Part shown: piece after piece, positions 1 through 8,182 of the stretch
Layout of the letters: each line of letters starts with the position of its first letter
Position numbering within the stretch: position 1 is the stretch's first letter
Assembly (NCBI RefSeq): GCF_001552375.1
Contig: NZ_BCRB01000025.1
Span: 1 to 46,084 of the forward strand
Length of the DNA stretch: 46,084 nt
DNA from: Cellulomonas iranensis NBRC 101100 = JCM 18110
GTDB taxonomy: Bacteria > Actinomycetota > Actinomycetes > Actinomycetales > Cellulomonadaceae
Direction of reading: 5' to 3'
Program-made: the position numbers and the translations under genes
The notes under the pieces: generated by a model
The model's input: only the letters and a program-made list of their open reading frames with translations
Database searches by the model: none
What the model was told of the DNA's origin: nothing

Positions 1-2
1 CG

Positions 3-1058
3 GGGCCGGGTCGCTCGGCCGCCCCCGACGGTGCGCCCGCCCCGACGGCCACGGCGCCCGCCGTCCCGACCGCCCCCGCCCCGCCCGCCGCACCCGCGCG
101 GCCCGAGAAGACGTACGACGAGCTGCTCGCCGAGCTCGACGCGCTCGTCGGCCTGGACCGCGTCAAGCGCGAGATCCGGCAGCAGGCGCAGCTGCTGCGC
201 GTCGAGCGGCTGCGCGCCGACGCGGGCCTGACGACGCCGTCGCTCACGCGGCACCTCGTGTTCGTCGGCAACCCGGGCACCGGCAAGACGACCGTCGCAC
301 GCCTGGTCGCCGGGCTGTACCGCGCGCTCGGGCTGCTCGCGCAGGGGCACCTCGTCGAGGTCGACCGCTCCGAGCTCGTCGCCGGGTACCTCGGCCAGAC
401 CGCCGCGAAGACCACCGAGGTCGTGCAGCGCGCGATCGGCGGCGTGCTGTTCATCGACGAGGCGTACGCGCTGGCCGACGACCAGTACGGCACCGAGGCC
501 GTCAACACGCTGGTCAAGGACATGGAGGACCACCGCGACGAGCTCGTCGTCATCGTCGCGGGCTACCCGCTGCCGATGGCGCGGTTCCTCGCGACGAACC
601 CGGGCCTGGAGTCGCGGTTCGCGACGACCGTCACGTTCGACGACTACACCGACGCCCAGCTGCGCGAGATCTTCGCGCTCGCCGCGCGCCGTGCCGACTT
701 CGAGCCGTCGCCCGCGTGCCTCGACCTGCTTGAGGAGATCGTCGCCGCGCAGCCGCGGCACGAGGGCTTCGGCAACGGCCGGTACGCGCGCAACCTGCTC
801 GACCGCGCGGTGCTGCGGCACGCGTGGCGGCTGCGGGACGTCGCCGAGCCGACCGTCGAGCAGCTGCGCACGCTCCTGCCCGAGGACCTCGCGACCGACG
901 TCGAGGACGTCGCGCCCGACCTGCCCGTCCCGGACGCCGACGACGCCGCGCCCGACGCACCGCCCGTCGGCGAGGTCGCCCCGCCGTCGCCCGGCACCGC
1001 CGACCCGGACCTGCCCACACCCCGCACCGACTCCGAGCCCACCGAGGAGCCCGCGTGA
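3..1058 (+). CDS. AAA+ ATPase of the SpoVK/CbbX/EccA type, 5'-truncated
   Basis: The reading frame is open from the left edge, so the N-terminus is missing. A Pro/Ala-rich stretch is followed by a helical lead-in (YDELLAELDALVGLDRVK), then a single AAA+ module: Walker A GNPGTGKTT, Walker B VLFIDEAYAL, a sensor-like arginine region (LESRF) and a C-terminal lid ending near HAWRLRD. An acidic, proline-rich tail of about 70 residues closes the protein. The module matches the CbbX/SpoVK/EccA subfamily, whose members remodel protein complexes with ATP. The stop overlaps the GTG of glnX (GTGA), so it is co-translated with the signalling genes downstream. I infer that it remodels a component of that system. 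A role in type VII secretion is possible from homology alone, but no esx gene is visible. Confidence 0.85.
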   Translation, partial: GPGRSAAPDGAPAPTATAPAVPTAPAPPAAPARPEKTYDELLAELDALVGLDRVKREIRQQAQLLRVERLRADAGLTTPSLTRHLVFVGNPGTGKTTVARLVAGLYRALGLLAQGHLVEVDRSELVAGYLGQTAAKTTEVVQRAIGGVLFIDEAYALADDQYGTEAVNTLVKDMEDHRDELVVIVAGYPLPMARFLATNPGLESRFATTVTFDDYTDAQLREIFALAARRADFEPSPACLDLLEEIVAAQPRHEGFGNGRYARNLLDRAVLRHAWRLRDVAEPTVEQLRTLLPEDLATDVEDVAPDLPVPDADDAAPDAPPVGEVAPPSPGTADPDLPTPRTDSEPTEEPA

Positions 1059-2365
1059 CCACGACCGCGTCCCCCGCGGCGCCGCCCGCACCCACGGCGG
1101 CCGGCGGCGCACCCACGGCGCCCGGCGCCCCCGCGACCGCGCCGCCCGCGCACCCCACGAGCGGCTGGGGCTCGACGCCCCGCGGCCTGCGCACGTGGGG
1201 TGCGCTCGCGGCGGTCGTCACCGCCCTGACCGGGCTGTTCGGCGTGCTCGCGGTGTCCTCGCAGTCGCTCGCGGTCGACGACGCGCGCGACGCGGCCGCA
1301 CAGCTCGTCGGCCTGCAGGACGCGCGCAACCAGCTCGTCGCCGCGGACGCCGCCGCGACGACCGCGTTCCTCGTGGGCGGCCTCGAGCCGGTCGAGCTGC
1401 GCACGCGGTACGACGCGGCCGTCGACGCGGGTGCGCAGGCGCTGACGTCGCTCGCCGCGACGGGCCCCGACGGGGCCGACGGCCTGGCCGCGGTGAGCGC
1501 GGACCTCACGCGGTACACGGGGCTGGTCGAGCAGGCGCGCGCGAACAACCGGCAGGGCTTCCCGGTCGCGTCGGCGTACCTCGAGGAGGCGTCGGCCGTG
1601 CTGCGCGACGACGTCGTGCCGGCGCTCGACGCGCTCGTCGCCGCCGAGCAGCAGCAGGTGGACGACGAGATCGCGACGGCCCGGTTCGCGGCGCCGATGG
1701 TCGTCGCGGTGGCCGTGCTCGCGCTCGTCGTGCTGGCGCTCGTGCAGGTGTGGGTCGCGCGTCGCACGCGCCGCACGTTCAACGTCGGGCTCGTCGCGGC
1801 GACCGTCGCGGTCGTGCTGGTCGGCGCGGTCGGCGGCGCCGTCCTCGGTGGGGCGGGGGCACGGGCCGCGCAGGTGCGCGACGACGCGTACCGCGCGACC
1901 GTGCAGACGTCGCAGGCGTTCGCGCTGGTCAACGACGCCCGCTCGCAGGAGGCGTTCACGCTGATCCGCCGCGGCTCGGGCGCGTCGTACGAGGAGACGT
2001 TCCGTGCGAACGTCGCCGACGCGCGCACCGCGCTCGAGCGCGACGGCGTGCGCCTGGACGGCTCGCTCGTGGACCGGCTCGACGCGTGGGTCGCGGCGCA
2101 CGACGAGGTCCGGCAGCGCGACGACGACGGCGACTGGGACGGCGCGGTCGCGTTCGTCACGAGCGACGACCCGGGTGCACCGCCCGCGCTGTTCGACGCG
2201 CTGTCGGGTGCGCTCGCGGCCGCGGTCGACGCGGGCGGGCAGCAGGTCGCCGACGGGCTGCGGCCCGCGGGCGCGTGGCTCGGCTGGGCGCTCCTGGCCG
2301 TCGGCGGCGCCGGTGCGGTGCTGGCGTGGACCGGGCTGCGGCCCCGACGGGAGGAGTACCGGTGA
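1055..2365 (+). CDS. glnX: GlnX-like four-helix membrane sensor protein
   Basis: A 436-residue membrane protein. A Pro/Ala/Thr-rich cytosolic N-terminus (about 45 residues) precedes TM1 (about 48-68). A long helical extracytoplasmic domain follows, then TM2 (about 212-235), TM3 (about 242-266), a second extracytoplasmic domain and TM4 (about 405-427). This topology, together with placement directly before a GlnH-like lipoprotein and upstream of PknG, matches mycobacterial GlnX. There GlnX passes aspartate/glutamate binding by GlnH across the membrane to the kinase PknG. The GTG start overlaps the preceding stop by 4 bp and the stop overlaps glnH by 4 bp. The family call rests on topology and synteny more than on a recognisable motif. 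Confidence 0.8.
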   Translation: MTTTASPAAPPAPTAAGGAPTAPGAPATAPPAHPTSGWGSTPRGLRTWGALAAVVTALTGLFGVLAVSSQSLAVDDARDAAAQLVGLQDARNQLVAADAAATTAFLVGGLEPVELRTRYDAAVDAGAQALTSLAATGPDGADGLAAVSADLTRYTGLVEQARANNRQGFPVASAYLEEASAVLRDDVVPALDALVAAEQQQVDDEIATARFAAPMVVAVAVLALVVLALVQVWVARRTRRTFNVGLVAATVAVVLVGAVGGAVLGGAGARAAQVRDDAYRATVQTSQAFALVNDARSQEAFTLIRRGSGASYEETFRANVADARTALERDGVRLDGSLVDRLDAWVAAHDEVRQRDDDGDWDGAVAFVTSDDPGAPPALFDALSGALAAAVDAGGQQVADGLRPAGAWLGWALLAVGGAGAVLAWTGLRPRREEYR

Positions 2366-3345
2366 GCGCACGCACCACGCAGCACGCGGCGGTCGCGCGC
2401 CGCCGAACCCGGCTCGCGCGCGCCGCGGCGGTCGTCGCGGTGCTCGCGGCCACGCTCGTGGGCTGCACGCCCACGACCAGCGCGACGGTGTCCGCGTCCG
2501 GCACGGCGTCCGCGCCGCCGCCCGCGTCGCCCGCGCCGCAGGCCGTGACGTGCGACGACGCGACGACCTCGTACGCCCCGGGCGACGGCTCGGTCCCGGA
2601 CGGGTCGACCATGGCCGCGATCCGCGACCGCGGCTACCTCCTGGTCGGCGTGTCCGCCGACACGCTGCGCATGGGCGCCCGCAACCCGTTCACCGGCACG
2701 ATCGAGGGCTTCGACGTCGACGTCGCGCGGCAGGTGGCCGCGGCGCTGCTGGGCGACCCCGACGCCGTGCGGTTCCGCGTCATCACCGCGGGCGACCGCA
2801 TCGGCGTGCTCGAGGACCACGAGGTCGACCTCGTGGCGCGCGCGTTCACCATGAACTGCGACCGCTGGCAGCAGATCGCGTTCTCGGCGGAGTACCTGCA
2901 GGCCGGGCAGAAGGTGCTCGTCAGCACCGAGTCCGACGCGACGGGCATGGCGGACCTCGCCGGGCAGCGGGTATGCGCGCCCGAGGGCACGACGACGCTC
3001 GACCGGCTGGCCGACTACGACGTCGAGGCCGTCGGGGCCCGCACGCACTCGGCGTGCCTGGCGCTGTTCCAGCAGGGCCGGGTCGACGCGATCACGGGCG
3101 ACGACACGGTGCTCGCGGGGTTCGTCGCGCAGGACCCGTACGCCAAGGTCGTCGGCGACGCGTTCAGCGCCGAGCCGTACGGCCTGGGCGTCGCGGCCGA
3201 CCAGGTCGACCTCGTGCGGTACGTCAACGGCGTGCTCGACGCGATGAAGGCCGACGGCCGCTGGGCCGCGCTGTACGACCGGTGGCTCGGTGAGGCGCTC
3301 GGCCCCGCGCCGGCGCCGCCCGCGTCCGTCTACGGGCGCTCGTGA
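2362..3345 (+). CDS. glnH: GlnH-like amino-acid-binding lipoprotein
   Basis: A 327-residue periplasmic-binding-protein family 3 lipoprotein. Basic residues and a hydrophobic stretch end in a lipobox (LVGC) with Cys35 as the predicted lipidated residue, followed by a Ser/Thr/Ala/Pro linker. The binding domain has typical family 3 landmarks: IRDRGYLLVGV, FDVDVARQVAAAL, and D-L/V-A repeats around the ligand cleft. In mycobacteria GlnH binds Asp/Glu and signals through GlnX to PknG. Here it sits between glnX and the pknG group with no permease or ATPase genes alongside, so it is more likely a sensor than a transporter component. A strong GGGAGGAG ribosome site (2349-2356) precedes the GTG start, which overlaps the glnX stop. 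Confidence 0.88.
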   Translation: MSARTTQHAAVARRRTRLARAAAVVAVLAATLVGCTPTTSATVSASGTASAPPPASPAPQAVTCDDATTSYAPGDGSVPDGSTMAAIRDRGYLLVGVSADTLRMGARNPFTGTIEGFDVDVARQVAAALLGDPDAVRFRVITAGDRIGVLEDHEVDLVARAFTMNCDRWQQIAFSAEYLQAGQKVLVSTESDATGMADLAGQRVCAPEGTTTLDRLADYDVEAVGARTHSACLALFQQGRVDAITGDDTVLAGFVAQDPYAKVVGDAFSAEPYGLGVAADQVDLVRYVNGVLDAMKADGRWAALYDRWLGEALGPAPAPPASVYGRS

Positions 3346-4463
3346 GCGTGATGGCCAGCGGGGACGTCGTCGCGCCGGTCGCGCCCGGGCGCCTGGGCGA
3401 GGCGATCCCGGCGCGCGACCTCATGACGTACCTCGACGGCCTGCTCACGTGGCTCGACGACCGCCGGTCGCGCCTCGACGCGCTGGACGCCGCGGCGCAG
3501 GCCACGGCCGACGCGCAGCGGTACACGCCCGACGTGGTGCTCGCGCTCACGGTGTGGCAGTCGGTGCGCACGCGCGCCGACGAGCTGCTGGCCGTGTGGG
3601 ACTCGGGGCGCGTCACCGAGGTCGAGCGCGAACGCATGTCGCAGCTCGTGTGGGGGCGCGTCGACACGCGTGCCGGGGCCGCGCCGGTGTCGCTGCCGGA
3701 GGCGTTGACGCTGTGCGACGCGATGGTCTCGGCGCTGCGCACGCGCCTCGCGTTCGACCCCGACACGGCGGACGTGGTCGCGCGGCTGCGCGGCGTGCGG
3801 GCGTCGCTCGTGCGCGCCGAGGACCTCGCGGGGACGGACGCCGCCGCGCACGAGCGGGTCGCGGGCCTGCGGACGCGCGAGCAGCGGCTGTCGGAGCAGG
3901 CCGCGCGGGGCGGCGACGTCACCGGGCCGCTCGCGGAGCTCGAGACGCAGGCGGCGCGCGCCGAGCGCGACCTCATGGTCGCGGTGTCGCAGCGCCGCTC
4001 GCTGGCCCGCGCGCGCGTCGACGCGCACACCACCGCCGCGGCGCTCGAGGCGCGCGAGCCCGCGCTGCACGAGCTCGCCGAGCGGTGCCGCCGCGAGGTC
4101 GTCGACCCGCCGCGCAACGCCGTGCCCGACGTCTCGCGCCTGGGCCCGGTCCCCGAGGACCGCGCGGGGCTCGACGCGTACGTCGCGCGCCTCGACGCCG
4201 TGCGTCGCGCGCTCGACGCCGCGCAGGACGCGTACAGCGAGCCGCTGCGCGAGCGCGCCGAGCTGCGCTACCGCGTCGGCCAGGCCACGACGCTCGCCGC
4301 CGGCAACGGCCGCGACGCGTCCCCGACCGTGCGGGCCGCGCACGACGAGGCGCGCGCCGCGGTCGACGCGACGCCGTGCGACGTCGACCTCGCCCGCGCC
4401 CTCGTCGAGCAGTACGAGCACCTGGCCCGGCCGCTGCCGGGCGGACAGGGAGAACCCCGATGA
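3342..4463 (+). CDS. Helical coiled-coil-like protein of unknown function in the PknG operon
   Basis: I do not recognise this 373-residue protein. It has no signal peptide and no membrane segment. It is rich in Ala, Arg, Glu, Asp and Leu with long helix-favouring stretches (for example around residues 30-80, 160-240 and 270-330), suggesting an all-helical, partly coiled-coil cytosolic protein. It starts with GTG overlapping the glnH stop by 4 bp (an in-frame GTG-ATG follows 6 bp downstream) and its TGA overlaps the pknG ATG. It therefore lies exactly between the sensor (GlnX-GlnH) and the kinase (PknG), a position that is empty in the mycobacterial locus. A coupling or scaffold role is inference only. 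Confidence 0.8.
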   Translation: MSVMASGDVVAPVAPGRLGEAIPARDLMTYLDGLLTWLDDRRSRLDALDAAAQATADAQRYTPDVVLALTVWQSVRTRADELLAVWDSGRVTEVERERMSQLVWGRVDTRAGAAPVSLPEALTLCDAMVSALRTRLAFDPDTADVVARLRGVRASLVRAEDLAGTDAAAHERVAGLRTREQRLSEQAARGGDVTGPLAELETQAARAERDLMVAVSQRRSLARARVDAHTTAAALEAREPALHELAERCRREVVDPPRNAVPDVSRLGPVPEDRAGLDAYVARLDAVRRALDAAQDAYSEPLRERAELRYRVGQATTLAAGNGRDASPTVRAAHDEARAAVDATPCDVDLARALVEQYEHLARPLPGGQGEPR

Positions 4464-6829
4464 CCAGCGCCACCGCGTGCCGCGAACCCGGGTGCACCGG
4501 CAGCTACGAGGACGGCTGGTGCGACGTGTGCGGCTCGCCCGCGCCCGCGGGCGCCGCGTCGACGAGCACCGGCACGACCACGCCCCCGCCCGCCGCCGTC
4601 CCCGCCTCCCCCGCCGGGGCGACCGGTCGCACCGCGGCCGCTCGCACGCCCTCGGCCATGCTCGGCACGGGTATCGCGGGCGGCGTCCCCACGCCCGGTG
4701 CGGGCGGCGGCGACCCGGACGCCGAGCGCTCGACCCGCACGGGCCGCACCAGCTCGACGCGCCTCGCGTCGGCCGCGCTCGGCTCGGCGCGCACCGCGGC
4801 GACCGGCTCGCGCACGACGCGTCGGCTCGGCACGACCTCGACCCGCCTGCGGCGCGCGCGCCTCGGCGCGGGGCTGACGAGCGTGCCGCCCGCCCCCGTG
4901 GCCGACCCGCTGCAGGCCGTCATGGCCGACCCGCAGGTGCCCGAGCGCAAGCGGTTCTGCGCGTCGTGCGGCGAGCCCGTGGGCCGCGGCCGCGAGGGCG
5001 TGCCCGCGCGTACGCAGGGCTTCTGCCCGAAGTGCGGCGCGCGTTTCGACTTCGACCCGCGCCTGACGCCCGGCACGCTCGTCGGCGGGCAGTACGAGGT
5101 CGTCGGGTGCCTCGCGCACGGCGGCATGGGCTGGATCTACCTCGCGCGGGACCGCAACGTGTCGGGCCGGTGGGTCGTGCTCAAGGGCCTGCTCAACACG
5201 GGTGACGAGGACGCCGTCGCCGCGGCCATCGCCGAGCGGCAGTTCCTCGCGCGGGTCGAGCACCCGCTGATCGTCGAGATCTACAACTTCGTCGAGCACG
5301 ACGGCGACGGGTACACCGTCATGGAGTACGTCGGCGGGCGGTCGCTCAAGCAGCTGCTCACCGACCGGCGGGACGCGGCCGGCACGGTCGACCCGCTGCC
5401 CGTCGACCAGGCGCTCGCGTTCGTCCTCGAGGTGCTGCCCGCGTTCGGGTACCTGCACGACGTGGGCCTGCTGTACTGCGACTTCAAGCCCGACAACGTC
5501 ATCCAGGCGGGCGACGCGCTCAAGCTCATCGACCTCGGCGGCGTGCGCCGCGTCGACGACGACGAGTCCGCGATCTACGGCACGGTCGGCTACCAGGCGC
5601 CCGAGGTCGCGCAGGACGGCCCGTCGGTCGCGTCCGACGTCTACACGATCGGCCGCACGCTCGCGACGCTCGTGCTCGACTTCCGCGGCAACACCACGAC
5701 GTACGTCGCGGCGCTGCCGCCCGTCGAGCAGACGCCGGTGTTCCAGCGGTACGACTCGTTCTACCGGCTGCTCGCCAAGGCGTGCGCACCGGACCCGTCG
5801 GACCGGTTCGGCACGGTCGACGAGATGCGCGCGCAGGTGCTCGGCGTGCTGCGCGAGGTGGTCGCCGCCGACCGCGGCGCGGGCGACCCGCCGCTGACCA
5901 GCGCGGCGTCGGTGCTGTTCGAGCCGCCCACGACCGACCAGGTCGAGCGGCCGCTCGCGTGGCACGAGCTGCCCGCGCTGCGGGTCGACCCCGACGACCC
6001 GATGGCCGGGTGGCTCGCGGGCGTCAACGTGGCCGACCCCGAGCAGCGGCTCGTCGCGCTCGCGTCGGCCCCCGACGAGAGCGTCGAGGTGCGGCTGCTG
6101 CGCGCCACGACGGCGATCGAGGCCGGGCGGCCCGAGGTCGCGGCGTCCGCGGTGGACGCGATCCTCGCGGACGACCCGTGGGAGTGGCGCGCGGTGTGGA
6201 CGCAGGGCCTCGCGCAGCTCGCGGCGGGCGACGCGGTCGCGGCCCGCGCGTCGTTCAACGCGGTGTACGGGCAGGTGCCGGGCGAGCTCGCGCCCAAGCT
6301 CGCGCTCGCGGCGGCGTGCGAGCTGTCCGACGAGCCGTTCGTCGCCGAGCAGCTGTACGCGACGTGCGCGTACGCGGACGCGAACTACACGGCGCCGGCC
6401 GCGTTCGGGCTCGCGCGCCTGCGCCGCGCGGCGGACGACGTGGACGGCGCGCTCGCCGCGCTCGACCTCGTGACGCCGACGCGCTCGTCCTACCCGCAGG
6501 CACGGCTGCTGCGCGCCCGCGTGCTGGCGCGGTCGCGCCAGGACCTGCGCGCGCTGTCGGCGGCGCTCGACTCGGTGCGCTCGGTCACGCTCGCGCCGGC
6601 CGACCGCGCGGCGCTGCGCGTCGACGTGCTGAGCACGGCGCTCGAGCTCGTCACGAGCGGGCGCACGACGCGCGGCGCGACGTTCGACGGCGCCGAGGCC
6701 ACCGAGCCGCACCTGCGCACCGCGCTCGAGGGCGCGTACCGCGAGCAGGCCGAGCTCACCGCGGACCGGGCGGAGCGCGTCGCGCTCGTGGACCGCGCGA
6801 ACCGGGTGCGGCGGTGGACGGCGTGGTGA
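4460..6829 (+). CDS. pknG: PknG-type Ser/Thr protein kinase (rubredoxin-kinase-TPR)
   Basis: This 789-residue protein has full PknG architecture. An N-terminal zinc-ribbon-like segment (C-x4-C ... CDVC) leads into a low-complexity Thr/Ser/Arg stretch (about 85-135). The rubredoxin-like domain follows with C167, C170, C189 and C192. The kinase domain has the glycine-rich loop AHGGMGWIY, K242 in VVLKG, the catalytic loop YCDFKPDN with D341, and DLG in place of DFG. The C-terminal TPR region carries the highly typical PGELAPKLALA. In mycobacteria PknG phosphorylates the FHA protein GarA to balance glutamate and TCA-cycle metabolism. The ATG overlaps the previous stop; the stop overlaps the PP2C gene. 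The Thr/Arg-rich N-terminal stretch is a plausible autophosphorylation region, as in M. tuberculosis PknG. Confidence 0.95.
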   Translation: MTSATACREPGCTGSYEDGWCDVCGSPAPAGAASTSTGTTTPPPAAVPASPAGATGRTAAARTPSAMLGTGIAGGVPTPGAGGGDPDAERSTRTGRTSSTRLASAALGSARTAATGSRTTRRLGTTSTRLRRARLGAGLTSVPPAPVADPLQAVMADPQVPERKRFCASCGEPVGRGREGVPARTQGFCPKCGARFDFDPRLTPGTLVGGQYEVVGCLAHGGMGWIYLARDRNVSGRWVVLKGLLNTGDEDAVAAAIAERQFLARVEHPLIVEIYNFVEHDGDGYTVMEYVGGRSLKQLLTDRRDAAGTVDPLPVDQALAFVLEVLPAFGYLHDVGLLYCDFKPDNVIQAGDALKLIDLGGVRRVDDDESAIYGTVGYQAPEVAQDGPSVASDVYTIGRTLATLVLDFRGNTTTYVAALPPVEQTPVFQRYDSFYRLLAKACAPDPSDRFGTVDEMRAQVLGVLREVVAADRGAGDPPLTSAASVLFEPPTTDQVERPLAWHELPALRVDPDDPMAGWLAGVNVADPEQRLVALASAPDESVEVRLLRATTAIEAGRPEVAASAVDAILADDPWEWRAVWTQGLAQLAAGDAVAARASFNAVYGQVPGELAPKLALAAACELSDEPFVAEQLYATCAYADANYTAPAAFGLARLRRAADDVDGALAALDLVTPTRSSYPQARLLRARVLARSRQDLRALSAALDSVRSVTLAPADRAALRVDVLSTALELVTSGRTTRGATFDGAEATEPHLRTALEGAYREQAELTADRAERVALVDRANRVRRWTAW

Positions 6830-8130
6830 CGGCCGGGGCTCCCGACGCCGCCGTGTGCCCGGCGTGCGGCGAGGCCGCGGGCCCGGGGGCACGGTTCTGC
6901 GAGGCGTGCGGCGCGGTGCTCGCACCCGCGGGCGCGAGCACGACGCCCGACGGGACGGCCGCGCCGTCGACGGGCCCGGCGGACGCAGCCGCAGGCGTCG
7001 CCAGGCCCGCCGCCCCTGCCACCCCGGGCGAGCACGGCGACCCGGGCGACCCGGACGCGACCGTGGCCGGCGCCGCGGCGCCGCAGGGAGCACGCGACGG
7101 CGCCCCCGACGCGGCGGACGCCGAGCCCACCCCGTGCCCCGCGTGCGGCGGCGAGATCGCCCCCGACGGGTACTGCCTCGAGTGCGGCGCCCGCGCACCG
7201 CGCGAGCGCGACCACGTCGAGCGGCGTGCGTCCGACGACGTCGGCGGCGTGAGCGACGTCGGCGTGCGACGCCGCCGCAACGAGGACGCGCTCGCGCTCG
7301 GCACGGCGGGCGACGTCGCGGTGCTCGTGGTGTGCGACGGCGTCGCGTCCGCCCCGGACTCCGACCGCGCGAGCCGCGCGGCCGCGCAGGCCGCGCGCGA
7401 CCTGCTCGTGGGCGGTCTCGGCGCGGTCGAGGCGCCCGCGCCCGACGCGGGTGCGTGGTCGCGGCTGCTCGTGGCGGCGGGGCACGCGGCCGACGCCGCG
7501 GTGCGCGCGGCCGTCGACGACGCGGCGTCGCGCGAGGACCCGCCGTCGTGCACGTTCGTCGCCGCGCTCGCCGGCCCGACGCTGCTGGTCGCGGCGTGGC
7601 TGGGCGACTCGCGCGTGTACTGGCTGCCCGACGCGGGGCCGGCCGAGCAGCTCACCGAGGACGACTCCCTCGCGGCCGAGCTCGTGGCCGGCGGCATGAC
7701 GCGCGAGCAGGCCGAGCGCTCGCGCGACGCGCACGCGATCACGCGCTGGCTCGGGGCGGACGCCGAGGACGCGACGGCCCGGACCGTCGCGACCCGGCCC
7801 GCGGGGCCGGGCTGGGTGCTCGCGTGCTCCGACGGCCTGTGGAACTACGGGTCGGCTCCCGACGTCGTCGCCGGGCTGGTCCGGGACGCCGTCGACCGGC
7901 TCGGGCCCGACCCCGTGGCCGTCGCGCGCGACCTGGTCGGCTGGGCCAACGCGCGCGGCGGGCACGACAACGTGACCGTCGCGCTCGCGCGCGTCGCCGG
8001 CCCCGCGGGCACCGACGTCGCGCCCGGCACGACGGCCGAGGACGACCCCGGCACCGTCCCGACCGTGCGCCGTCGACCGGCCGGTAGCCTCGCGGGAGGA
8101 CCCCGCACCGCCGCCCCGCCGACCGCCTGA
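6826..8130 (+). CDS. PP2C-family Ser/Thr phosphatase with two N-terminal zinc ribbons
   Basis: A 434-residue protein that starts with GTG overlapping the pknG stop. Two zinc ribbons come first: C11, C14, C25, C28 and then C104, C107, C117, C120, separated by a Pro/Ala/Gly linker. From about residue 135 it is a PP2C domain with the expected metal-binding and core motifs: RRNED, VVCDGV, WLGDSR, ACSDGLW and GGHDNVT. PP2C enzymes are Mn/Mg-dependent phosphatases that reverse Ser/Thr kinase signalling. Direct coupling to pknG makes it the probable partner phosphatase of PknG or its targets. No membrane segment is seen, so it should act in the cytosol like PknG. The ribbon arrangement resembles those in PknG and the FHA protein of the same operon. 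Confidence 0.93.
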   Translation: MTAGAPDAAVCPACGEAAGPGARFCEACGAVLAPAGASTTPDGTAAPSTGPADAAAGVARPAAPATPGEHGDPGDPDATVAGAAAPQGARDGAPDAADAEPTPCPACGGEIAPDGYCLECGARAPRERDHVERRASDDVGGVSDVGVRRRRNEDALALGTAGDVAVLVVCDGVASAPDSDRASRAAAQAARDLLVGGLGAVEAPAPDAGAWSRLLVAAGHAADAAVRAAVDDAASREDPPSCTFVAALAGPTLLVAAWLGDSRVYWLPDAGPAEQLTEDDSLAAELVAGGMTREQAERSRDAHAITRWLGADAEDATARTVATRPAGPGWVLACSDGLWNYGSAPDVVAGLVRDAVDRLGPDPVAVARDLVGWANARGGHDNVTVALARVAGPAGTDVAPGTTAEDDPGTVPTVRRRPAGSLAGGPRTAAPPTA

Positions 8131-8182
8131 CCAGCCGCCGACCCCGTCCCGCCCGCTTCGCCACCCCCGAGGAGCCAGCACC

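Noticed and set aside
1..1058. Type VII secretion locus suggested by the EccA-like ATPase
   Set aside because: No esx/WXG100, eccB, eccC, eccD or mycosin gene is present; the ATPase is coupled to signalling genes instead.
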